22,613 bases of DNA from a virus. Shown here piece after piece: positions 14,303 to 20,964 of the stretch. The notes under the pieces are model-generated. The model saw only the letters and a list, made by a program, of their open reading frames with translations. It searched no databases and was not told the origin of the DNA. Every line of letters begins with the position of its first letter. The stretch's first letter is position 1. The translations under genes and the position numbers were made by a program. The stretch is taken from positions 1 to 22,613 of IMG/VR virus record IMGVR_UViG_3300013120_000195. One strand, 5' to 3'.

Positions 14303-17178
14303 GCCGCCTCCGCCATGCGCTCCCACAGCTCGTCGATGTCAAGGTGATCGAGGTCGAGGCCGACGAGCGTCCCCCACGTCGAGCCGACCTCACAGTCGGC
14401 GATGATCGGCACCTGCAGCCAGGACCAGTCGAGGCCCGGCAGCACTTCGTCGGAGAGCTGCGGCAGGTTCTCCATGATCCCCCTCGCCAGCGTCGCCACC
14501 TCGATGAACTCGTCGACATGGCAGTCGAAGATGATCGAGTCGTGGACGGTGAGGATGATCTTGGAGCGCAGGCCGCGCTTCCGCATCTCCCGCCAGATCA
14601 GCACGAGGGACATGAGCGTCATGTCCGACGCGGTGGACTGGATCGGGAAGTTGATCGCCTGCCGTAGCGCACGGGAGACGATCTGGTCGTCGACGGAGCG
14701 CACCTCGGGCACACGGCGGCGTCGTCCGGTGAAGGTCTCCAGGAAGCCCACGCGCTTGACGTGCCGCTCCAGCTTGGCGATCCCCGTCCGCAGCGCCGGG
14801 CGAACCTTGAAGTACCGCTCGATGAGCTTCTGCGCTTCCTCGACGGTGAGGAAGACGCCGTCCTTCTTGAGCGTGTTGACGAGCGCCGGAGGACCACCGC
14901 CGTACAGGATCCCGAAGTTCACCCGCTTGGAGCGTGTGCGCCACGCCTTCTGGTCCTTCGGGTCCAGCGCCTCGTACCCCTCCTTGCCGAGCCCGCTCAC
15001 GTCGATCGCCGTCTGCGTGTGAACGTCCGCGCCCGCCTTGTACGCGCGGATCATGCTGGGCTCTTTGAAGACCGAGGCCGCAACGCGCAGCTCGATCTGG
15101 CTGTAGTCGGCCTGAAGGATCAGGCCCTCGTCCCCGAAGCGCGAGACGTATGCGCGCTTCACGCGCCCGCCGTCCTTGTTCGGGATGTTCTGCAGGTTGG
15201 GGTTCGCCGACGCGAGCCGTCCGGTCACGGTGCCGTGCAGGAGGAACTCGCCGTGGAGCAGGCCGAAGGGATCGAGGCGCTCGGACAACGGGCGCACGAA
15301 GGTCCCGAGGAGCGTCTGCGCAGCGCGGTACTCCAGGATCGTGCTCGCCAGCTCGTTCCCGCGACGGTCCAGCTCCTGCAGCACCTCGGCGTCGGTCGAG
15401 AAGTGCTGCCACTCCGCCTTCTCCACCGCGTCGCGCACCACGTCCATGAACTCGGGCGGCTTGCCCTTGCGCTTCTTCGTGTGCGCAGTCTTCCACCGCT
15501 TGTACCTGAGCCCCAAACGATCGAGCCCGCCCTTCGTCAGATGGACGGGCTGCTCGCCGTAGTAGCCTCGGTCGAACAGGACGACTTGAAGCTGCGGCGT
15601 GCTGCCGGGGTTGAATGAGTCGCCCTTCCCAGCCGCCTCGCGGGCCTTGATGAACTTCCGGACCGTCGGCAACTCCTGGATCGCCGTCGCTGCCGCGTCC
15701 TGCTCGCCCTGGAAGTGCTCCTCCAAGTCGGCAGCGACCTCCTGGTCGACCTTCGCACCCTGGAACTCCATATCCGCGAGAACGTCGGAGAGGGCGGGCA
15801 GGAACGAGTCCGCGAGCAGCTCACACTTCTCCGTGAACTCGGGTGACTCGCGCATCGCGCGGTCGACGCGGCAGGTGCAGTCTGCGTCCATCCCCGCGTA
15901 CCTGAAGATCAGCTCGCCCGGGATGTTGGAGTACGAGCCGCCGCGATCCGGGTCGCAGTCCGCGTGCGCAGCGATCCAGTCCTCCAACGGCTTCTCGTAC
16001 CCGCCCATGCCGGTGTAGGCATACGCGAGCGTCTTCAGCCCGTGGGTGCCGCGCTTCTCGTCGAGGGTCAGGTGCGTCGTCATCGTGTCGCGCACGTTGA
16101 GGACCTCGACCTTGAGCGCAGCGCGGATGTGCTTCGCGTCGAACTTGCTGTTCTGCGCGCGTTTGTCGATCTCGGGGTCAGCGAAGAACTCCGCCAGGGC
16201 CGCGATCAGCGCGGGCCGCTCGTGCTCCTTCTCCCCGCCGATGCGCCACGGCGAGTCCGGGTGGTCGAACGGGACGGTGAAGCCATACCCCTCCTCGTCC
16301 GAGAAGCTGAAGCACGCGAGCGGGGGGAATTGGTCCTGCCACCAATCGAGAGCGCCCGTCTCCGTGTCGAAGTACACCGGGCGGCCGTTCTCCCTGAACG
16401 CCTGTAGCAGCGCCAGGACATCGTCCAGCTCGGTGAGGGTGAAATACTCCCCGAGCCCGAGCAGCTCCTCGTGCTCGCCCTTCAGGAAGGCGTCAGCGGT
16501 GCGCAGCGCCTCGGCGAAGCGGTCCAGCTCGTGATCGAAGCGGAGGATGTACGCCGGGTGCAGGCAACCGAGCACGCGCAGGTCCGGGAACTCGGGTCGA
16601 ACGCAGTCGAGCAGCTTCCCGGTGAAAGAGGTGATCCCCGTCTGCCCGGCCAGGAACTCCAGGCTCCCGTTCCCGAGCGCGACGATCAGGCGCGGCTTCC
16701 GTGCGGCGATCTCGCGTATCAGCTCCGGCGAGCAGGACTTGATCTCGGTCTTGTTGGGGTTCCGATTCCTCGGCGGTCGGCAGCGCACGAGGTTCGTGAT
16801 TCCCACGCGCCACTCGCCGTCCATGAAGGACTCGATCGAGTTCCGTAGCAGCGTCCCCGATCGTCCAACGAAGGGCGTCGCCTTCCGGTCTTCGTCCGCG
16901 CCCGGTGCTTCCCCAACGAAGAGTACGTCGCACTCCGTCCATTCCTCCGAGACGCAGCGCGAAACGACCGTGTGTCCGTCCGGCTCCTTCGCCAGAATCT
17001 TGTCGGCGGTGCGGTGATACTCCCCGCCGCCTAGACAGTCGGGGAAGTCAGCACTCCACGGCAGGAGCGAGCACCAAAAGCAACCGGACTTCGGCTCGAC
17101 CGTGCCCGGCTCCACGAAGGGCCGTGCCGTTGGCAGGCTGCCACTGGCAGACCGCAGTCGAGCTTTGATACCGCTCAC
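14299..17178 (-). CDS. Family-A DNA polymerase fused to an N-terminal uracil-DNA glycosylase-like domain
   Basis: The 959-residue replicative polymerase starts at GTG 17178, overlapping the upstream TGA (GTGA) with GAGG eight bases before it. Residues 30-230 are a family-4 UDG-like domain: C33, C36, C133 and C149 as probable 4Fe-4S ligands, GEAPGADED (89-97), PFVGRSG, TNLVRCRPPRNRNP and HPAY. Residues 265-440 are a DnaQ-like 3'-5' exonuclease (D271, E273; NSKFD with D347; YAGMD with D431). Residues 460-930 are the Pol A domain: motif A LQADYSQIELR (D691), motif B RTRSKRVNFGILYG with K751 and F755, motif C TVHDS (H879, D880). No 5'-3' exonuclease domain is present. A UDG-like extension on a Pol A enzyme is known from phage SPO1-type polymerases. 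Confidence 0.96.
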   Translation of the reverse strand: MSGIKARLRSASGSLPTARPFVEPGTVEPKSGCFWCSLLPWSADFPDCLGGGEYHRTADKILAKEPDGHTVVSRCVSEEWTECDVLFVGEAPGADEDRKATPFVGRSGTLLRNSIESFMDGEWRVGITNLVRCRPPRNRNPNKTEIKSCSPELIREIAARKPRLIVALGNGSLEFLAGQTGITSFTGKLLDCVRPEFPDLRVLGCLHPAYILRFDHELDRFAEALRTADAFLKGEHEELLGLGEYFTLTELDDVLALLQAFRENGRPVYFDTETGALDWWQDQFPPLACFSFSDEEGYGFTVPFDHPDSPWRIGGEKEHERPALIAALAEFFADPEIDKRAQNSKFDAKHIRAALKVEVLNVRDTMTTHLTLDEKRGTHGLKTLAYAYTGMGGYEKPLEDWIAAHADCDPDRGGSYSNIPGELIFRYAGMDADCTCRVDRAMRESPEFTEKCELLADSFLPALSDVLADMEFQGAKVDQEVAADLEEHFQGEQDAAATAIQELPTVRKFIKAREAAGKGDSFNPGSTPQLQVVLFDRGYYGEQPVHLTKGGLDRLGLRYKRWKTAHTKKRKGKPPEFMDVVRDAVEKAEWQHFSTDAEVLQELDRRGNELASTILEYRAAQTLLGTFVRPLSERLDPFGLLHGEFLLHGTVTGRLASANPNLQNIPNKDGGRVKRAYVSRFGDEGLILQADYSQIELRVAASVFKEPSMIRAYKAGADVHTQTAIDVSGLGKEGYEALDPKDQKAWRTRSKRVNFGILYGGGPPALVNTLKKDGVFLTVEEAQKLIERYFKVRPALRTGIAKLERHVKRVGFLETFTGRRRRVPEVRSVDDQIVSRALRQAINFPIQSTASDMTLMSLVLIWREMRKRGLRSKIILTVHDSIIFDCHVDEFIEVATLARGIMENLPQLSDEVLPGLDWSWLQVPIIADCEVGSTWGTLVGLDLDHLDIDELWERMAEAA

Positions 17179-17408
17179 CCGACGACCTCTGCCGACTCAC
17201 GTCTGCGCCAGGGTTGCTCGTACTCTTCTACGAACGGGGACCCGTGCTGCTTCGGACGTGGTGGCGCGAGGCGATCGAACGGCAAAAGGAACACTCGGTG
17301 GGTAGCCGCATACGAGTCCCAGCACGCGACGCGAACGTCACAGCTAGAGCACTCTTCGCAGCGTTCCGGTGTTCCGAAGCATTGAGGGAGTCGCGTCTTC
17401 CGAGTCAT
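17175..17408 (-). CDS. Cysteine-cluster protein (77 aa)
   Basis: Five closely spaced cysteines (C10, C17, C20, C23, C29, in CFGTPERCEECSSCDVRVAC) suggest a zinc or iron-sulfur site. The remainder is basic/aromatic (RVFLLPFDRLAPPRPKQHG) with an acidic-aromatic end (FVEEYEQPWRRRESAEVV). Its stop overlaps the polymerase start, so the two are translationally coupled, and the polymerase's own N-terminal domain is predicted to be an Fe-S protein. Function unknown. The ATG at 17408 is 15 bases beyond a large hairpin, so this may open a new transcript. Confidence 0.7.
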   Translation of the reverse strand: MTRKTRLPQCFGTPERCEECSSCDVRVACWDSYAATHRVFLLPFDRLAPPRPKQHGSPFVEEYEQPWRRRESAEVVG

Positions 17409-17422
17409 GAGCAGACAAGCAG

Positions 17423-17457
17423 GCAGGCCACCCCGGTATGTTTCCGAGGTGGCCTGC
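17423..17457 (-). other. Strong hairpin before polymerase transcript
   Basis: A 14-position stem with one C-A mismatch (17423-17436 with 17444-17457) closes on a 7-base loop TATGTTT. It lies between the beta-helix gene and the Cys-cluster gene. There is no U-run after it on the minus strand, so it is not a textbook terminator; it may be a processing site, operator or leader structure. Confidence 0.65.
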
Positions 17458-17460
17458 GCA

Positions 17461-17488
17461 GGTCAAGGATGACCCAAAAAAGTCCCGC
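17461..17488 (-). terminator. Weak terminator-like element and possible -35 box after beta-helix gene
   Basis: On the minus strand the stop of the beta-helix gene lies inside a short TCCC/GGGA stem, which is followed by C and six Ts (17475-17480), as in a weak intrinsic terminator. Just after it is TTGACC (17461-17466), a good -35 match, but the best -10 at 17 bases (AAACAT, in the hairpin loop) matches only three of six. A promoter for the polymerase operon here is possible but not shown. Confidence 0.4.
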
Positions 17489-19210
17489 TCAGGGATTGGG
17501 TTCGATGCCGTAGGCGTCGATCTCCGGGTTCGTGAGGTTGCGAGTGCCCTTCGACATCTTCACACCGGACTGGAAGCCCGAGTGGCCGGAGAGCGGAGCA
17601 CCCGCCGTCTCGCGTTCGATCTCGACCGTGCCGTTGTCGATGCCGCCACCCCACGGCGTGTCGAGACAGATCGCGGTGCGATTTCCCTTGATCTCGAAGC
17701 CGTCCAGGATCTCCAGCTTCTCGACGCCGGAGAAGGCCGCATGGTTGCGGTTCGCGTTGGGGTGGTCGCACTTGAAGCCCGAGACGATGACGTGCCGATG
17801 GCTGTAGCCGGTCGGCGTCAGGTACGCGCCGTGACCCTTGTCGGTCCAGGCGACGATCGCGCCGTTCGAGCGGAGCTGTCCGTGCTGCGCACCGTGGCTC
17901 TCGCAGTCGACGAACGCGGCGAGTCCCCTGCAGCCGACCAGCGTGAAGTCCGAGCCGCCGCCGGAACCCTCGTGGATGCCGCGTGCGATGCAGCGCAGCA
18001 CGAGGATGTCGCCGAACTGGCTGGGACCGGACTGCTGCCGGTTGGTCATCTGCAGGAACGTCCGTCCGTTCGAGAGGCCGTCCGCATACGGGAGCACCTC
18101 CAGGTCGACGAAGACGGAGTCGCCCTGGAAGTTGTCGCCATAGAACGAGTGCTCCTGCGCGGGCTCGAAGGTGACGCGGCGGAGGTCCCACTGCGCGGGT
18201 CCGTGCGCGCGACACGCCCACTTCATCCCGTAGCCGCCGTACCCGTTCCGCGACTGCACACCCAGGTGCAGGTCGTACCCGGTGATGAGTCCGACGACGT
18301 TGTTCATCGCGGTCATCAAGGGCGCGTATGCGTGCTGGTTGTTGAAGATCCCGAGACCCTCCAGGCGGAAGCCGTCGACTCCGCCCAGGTTGCCCCAGAA
18401 GCTGTACCCGCCGTGAACGCGAGTCGTGTCCTTGCCTTCGCCGAGCAGCGCGACGTCGCGGATCACGTCCGAGTCGTTCCACGTCGCCGTGAACTGCTTG
18501 CCGAGCGAACCCCCGCCGATCGAGCAGCCGGGATACGGGCGGTCGCCTTTGAGCAGGATCACGTCACCCGGGCGAGCACGTCGAATCGCCTCGGCCTCGG
18601 GGTACACGAGCGGCAGGTGCCACTGGCCGTAGGTGCTGATGACCTGTCCCGTCTCCAGCATCGTGATCTTCCAGTCGCCGGGGCCGTCGCCGGTCGGCTC
18701 GATCTCGATGGTCGGAGTACCGATCGACACCTCCGGCGGAGGCTCGAAGCCGGAGTTTCCGCCGCCGGGCGGGTCGTACGGTCGCCACGGGACGCAACGG
18801 CGGTGCTTGCGAGCCCACCGGATCATCCGCGTGCGAATCTCCGGCGTGACGGTGATCGGACCGCGTCCGGCGATCAGGATCTCCTGGTCGACGCGCGGGA
18901 ACTTGCAGCCGCCACGCGGGCGGATCTCCGTCACCTCCCCGAGCGGTTCGACTTCGTAGTCGACGATGAGACCGCGATCCGTGCGGCCGACTCCGCCTCT
19001 CCCGTCCCCCGTGTCGCTTCCGCGATCGACTTCGCCCTCCTCGCCGCGAGCAGGCTCCGTTTCCGGATCGGGGTCAGTCTCGGGGTCTTCCTCGTGGCCG
19101 CCTGGACGACGGCCCCTGATGAGCTTCTTCAGACTTCGGGCCGACACGCCGATCGAGTCCGCATCCGCAGCGATCTCGTCGAGCGCCTCCCGCACTTCGC
19201 GTAGTTGCAT
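17489..19210 (-). CDS. Parallel beta-helix (pectin-lyase-fold) protein, tailspike/depolymerase-like
   Basis: The 573-residue protein starts at ATG 19210, eight bases after AAGGAG. Residues 1-30 form a helix (QLREVREALDEIAADADSIG) that could trimerise; residues 36-80 are an acidic, low-complexity linker. From about residue 205 to 560 there are repeated short strands with Gly/Asn turns typical of right-handed beta-helices: EAIRRARPGDVILLKGDRPY, GFRLEGLGIFNN, HVIVSGFKCDHPNAN, LEILDGFEIKGNRTAICLD. Such folds in phages usually bind or cut host surface polysaccharides. No catalytic acid pair can be assigned by eye. It is the only structural-type gene here and is placed between primase and polymerase. 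Confidence 0.82.
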   Translation of the reverse strand: MQLREVREALDEIAADADSIGVSARSLKKLIRGRRPGGHEEDPETDPDPETEPARGEEGEVDRGSDTGDGRGGVGRTDRGLIVDYEVEPLGEVTEIRPRGGCKFPRVDQEILIAGRGPITVTPEIRTRMIRWARKHRRCVPWRPYDPPGGGNSGFEPPPEVSIGTPTIEIEPTGDGPGDWKITMLETGQVISTYGQWHLPLVYPEAEAIRRARPGDVILLKGDRPYPGCSIGGGSLGKQFTATWNDSDVIRDVALLGEGKDTTRVHGGYSFWGNLGGVDGFRLEGLGIFNNQHAYAPLMTAMNNVVGLITGYDLHLGVQSRNGYGGYGMKWACRAHGPAQWDLRRVTFEPAQEHSFYGDNFQGDSVFVDLEVLPYADGLSNGRTFLQMTNRQQSGPSQFGDILVLRCIARGIHEGSGGGSDFTLVGCRGLAAFVDCESHGAQHGQLRSNGAIVAWTDKGHGAYLTPTGYSHRHVIVSGFKCDHPNANRNHAAFSGVEKLEILDGFEIKGNRTAICLDTPWGGGIDNGTVEIERETAGAPLSGHSGFQSGVKMSKGTRNLTNPEIDAYGIEPNP

Positions 19211-19251
19211 GGCAATGTTCTCCTTGGGAAAGAGGCCAAGGAGGCAGCCTA

Positions 19252-19347
19252 TCAACACGAACGTGCGGCGAGGAAGCACGCGATCGCCAAAAGCGTGACG
19301 AGCGTGCCCACGTACAGGCGTAGGCGATCCTGGGGCGTCCGGGTCAT
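19252..19347 (-). CDS. Possible 31-aa membrane peptide
   Basis: A short frame from ATG 19347 encodes a basic N-terminus (MTRTPQDRLR) and one hydrophobic segment (LYVGTLVTLLAIACFLAARS). The composition fits a small membrane peptide, matching the other tiny membrane proteins in the window. However, no ribosome binding site is visible upstream (the leader is C-rich), so it may not be translated. Confidence 0.32.
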   Translation of the reverse strand: MTRTPQDRLRLYVGTLVTLLAIACFLAARSC

Positions 19348-19466
19348 CGGGGGCGCGGGGGGTCAGATTCCCAAAATAGGGGACCGACGGCTCTGCGGGG
19401 CCGCCGGTCCAGGCCCACCCCAGCGGGGGCCGAGAGACAAGGGAACCGTCCTACCTCGGCCGCCCC

Positions 19467-19488
19467 GGGGCCGCAAGCCCCTCTTTTT
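19467..19488 (+). terminator. Plus-strand intrinsic-terminator-like hairpin
   Basis: GGGGC (19467-19471) and GCCCC (19477-19481) form a 5-bp GC stem with a CGCAA loop, followed by TCTTTTT. The T-run is on the plus strand, opposite to the genes around it, so it would stop antisense transcription entering or leaving this region. Confidence 0.55.
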
Positions 19489-19594
19489 GCTTTCCCCGGG
19501 ATCGGTGGTACTGTGAGGATACCTACGGGGGACTGAAGCGACCCCGCATGGTTGTGAGGAGCTGAGAGAACCTCCTCTCGTCTTCCTAGACGAC

Positions 19595-19629
19595 GGCCCC
19601 CGGGACGACCTCCTGACGCCCCGGGGGCC
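19595..19629. other. Perfect 10-bp GC-rich inverted repeat
   Basis: GGCCCCCGGG and CCCGGGGGCC pair without mismatch over a 15-base loop. It is the strongest stem in the intergenic region. A terminator, RNA structure or protein-binding palindrome are all possible; no long T-run follows on either strand. Confidence 0.65.
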
Positions 19630-19689
19630 ACTTTGGTTCCGCCCTTCCCCGGTCTTCCGACCCCTCTGTTCGCCCGGGGTCCGCACACC

Positions 19690-19695
19690 TACAAT
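19690..19695 (+). promoter_or_regulatory. Candidate plus-strand -10 box (TACAAT)
   Basis: TACAAT matches five of six bases of the sigma-70 -10 consensus and stands out in GC-rich DNA. It is 45 bases before the plus-strand ATG at 19741. No good -35 lies at 16-18 bases, so the call is tentative. Confidence 0.4.
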
Positions 19696-19740
19696 GCGCC
19701 CCTCAATGTTCCGAGGCGCGTAGCGTCTCTCAAATAGATA

Positions 19741-19884
19741 ATGGATCACCACTGGAACCTGGAGCCGTCCGAAGCGGTCGCCCAGGAGGAGGTCATCGAG
19801 GCGGGTAGCCTGAACGACGCCACGCTGGCGGCCATCAACGCGGCCGTCGCTGCGGCCGTCGCGGAGGCCCTGGCTGCCAAGTAG
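19741..19884 (+). CDS. Tiny plus-strand protein (47 aa), opposite to all other genes
   Basis: The frame encodes a polar, acidic N-terminus (MDHHWNLEPSEAVAQEEVIE) and an alanine/valine-rich helix (LNDATLAAINAAVAAAVAEA), amphipathic at best and not clearly transmembrane. GC-rich third positions are as in real genes. It has a candidate -10 box upstream and a plus-strand terminator 22 bases after the stop, so it looks like a self-contained transcript. There is no ribosome binding site before the ATG, so either translation is leaderless or weak, or the transcript is a small RNA. No family is recognised. Confidence 0.5.
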   Translation: MDHHWNLEPSEAVAQEEVIEAGSLNDATLAAINAAVAAAVAEALAAK

Positions 19885-19905
19885 CCGGACCTCAATCTCA
19901 TCCCG

Positions 19906-19940
19906 AGCCCGGTCGCCCGACGCGGCGGCCGGGCTTTCTT
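19906..19940 (+). terminator. Intrinsic terminator after the plus-strand mini-gene
   Basis: AGCCCGG (19906-19912) and CCGGGCT (19929-19935) form a 7-bp stem followed by TTCTT on the plus strand. On the minus strand the side facing away from the primase gene has no U-run, so the element is oriented for plus-strand transcription, though it may also slow convergent minus transcription. Confidence 0.65.
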
Positions 19941-19944
19941 CGTG

Positions 19945-20961
19945 TCAGCGTCCCAGTCGTTGACGAATGCGATCGGCGGTGGACGGGACGCCGCGTCCTT
20001 CGAGCAGCATCTCCAGCTCGTCCCGACGTTCCCACGGGTCGCCCTGGTCGAGTCCGAGCACCGTCACCTCCGGCACGACAGGGAGCAGCGCAGAGTACAG
20101 CGCGTCGATCTCCTTCCCCGCCATGTGGTCGAGTGCGATCACGACCTCCTGCAGTCCCGCCGCGCGCAGGTGCGCGAACAGCCTGACCTGCTCCGGTGAG
20201 GCGAACTTCCCGAGCAGCGCGACCGCGTGCTCGAAGGCCATCATGTCGAACGGTCCCTCGACCACCGCGATGCGTTCGACGCCGAGGCAGTTGTCGTAGT
20301 TGAGCAGACACGTCCCGCGTTGGTGGAAGCCTTCCTCGTTCGGCTCGTTGAGCGACTTCGGGATGCGTTCGTCGTCCGGGTCGTCGCACAGGCGCGTCGT
20401 GAAGTACACCTGCGCGTTCTCCTGGATCACCGGGAACACGAGCCGGTTCCGATACCGCCCCTGCGTGCAGTACCCGATCTGGAAGCGTTCGACGAACTCC
20501 CAGGGCACGCCTCGATCCTCCAGGTACTCCAAGCCCGGACGGAGGCTCGGGGCCTTCAACGTCTTCTTCTCCGCGTCCGCGAGGATCAGGCACGGCAGCG
20601 GCAGCTCGCGCGGCTTCAGATCCGGGAGTGGCTCAGGCGGAGCGAAGACCTCGCGCACCGCACGCGCGACGCTCGTGCGCGGGGGCGTCGTCTCGTCGCG
20701 GAGGAGAGCCAGCTCCTCCATCCGCACGAAGCCACCGTTGAGGTAGCGAAAGAGCTGTCCGAAGCTACCGAAGGCGAAGCCACAGCGGAAGCATCCGCCG
20801 ACGCGCTTCTGCACGTTGATCCCGAGCTTGCGTCCTCGGCTCTCCGTCCCGATGCGGTCGATGCACGCCGGGCAGTTGAACTGGTACTCCGGTCCGCGCC
20901 CCGAGTGCGCGCCCATCCGCTCGTCGAGGTACGCGAGCAGGTTGGTGAGCTTGCGGACCAC
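19945..20961 (-). CDS. DnaG-type primase with degenerate TOPRIM DxD
   Basis: The 338-residue protein starts at GTG 20961 with GAGGGG seven bases upstream. An N-terminal zinc finger is present (C30, C33, C57, C60: CPAC and CFRCGF). The primase core follows: YLEDRGVPWEFVERFQIGYC, then RYRNRLVFPV, FTTRLCDD and PKSLNEP. The TOPRIM starts at VVEGPFDMMAFEHA (E235). The next motif, normally DxD then G, reads ALDHMAGKE (D278, M280), so the second acidic residue is missing; a later LDQGDPWE matches the third motif. The enzyme would make primers for the helicase-coupled replisome encoded just upstream. It lacks a recognisable helicase-binding C-terminal domain. Family call is secure; activity is less so. 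Confidence 0.9.
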   Translation of the reverse strand: MVRKLTNLLAYLDERMGAHSGRGPEYQFNCPACIDRIGTESRGRKLGINVQKRVGGCFRCGFAFGSFGQLFRYLNGGFVRMEELALLRDETTPPRTSVARAVREVFAPPEPLPDLKPRELPLPCLILADAEKKTLKAPSLRPGLEYLEDRGVPWEFVERFQIGYCTQGRYRNRLVFPVIQENAQVYFTTRLCDDPDDERIPKSLNEPNEEGFHQRGTCLLNYDNCLGVERIAVVEGPFDMMAFEHAVALLGKFASPEQVRLFAHLRAAGLQEVVIALDHMAGKEIDALYSALLPVVPEVTVLGLDQGDPWERRDELEMLLEGRGVPSTADRIRQRLGR

Positions 20962-20964
20962 GAA

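Larger units (their letters stand above)
19348..19740. promoter_or_regulatory. 393-base structured intergenic region, no convincing gene
   Basis: Open frames here are low-complexity Gly/Arg/Pro and look non-coding. The region holds many inverted repeats. Clear ones are GGGGC/GCCCC with a T-run (19467-19488), GGTA/TACC near 19510, a GAGAG/CTCTC pair near 19564-19579, CGTC/GACG near 19579-19592 and a perfect 10-bp GC stem at 19595-19629. Weak promoter-like pairs occur on both strands, for example minus-strand TTGAGA, 17 bases, AACATT near 19711-19739. It separates the primase side from the beta-helix side and is likely a transcription control region; a structured RNA or replication origin is also possible. 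Confidence 0.5.

Noticed and set aside
17438-19204. A 588-codon open frame on the plus strand
   Set aside because: It mirrors the beta-helix gene on the minus strand and has no recognisable domain.
19211-19279. Signal-peptide-like N-terminal extension of the beta-helix protein from GTG 19279
   Set aside because: ATG 19210 has a good AAGGAG at correct spacing, while the upstream GTG has none.
19490-19690. tRNA-like folds among the intergenic hairpins
   Set aside because: No cloverleaf with T-loop or anticodon arm could be assembled by eye.
19344-19752. Minus-strand frames of 114-129 codons in the intergenic region
   Set aside because: Gly/Arg/Pro-rich products without domains, lying over several strong hairpins.
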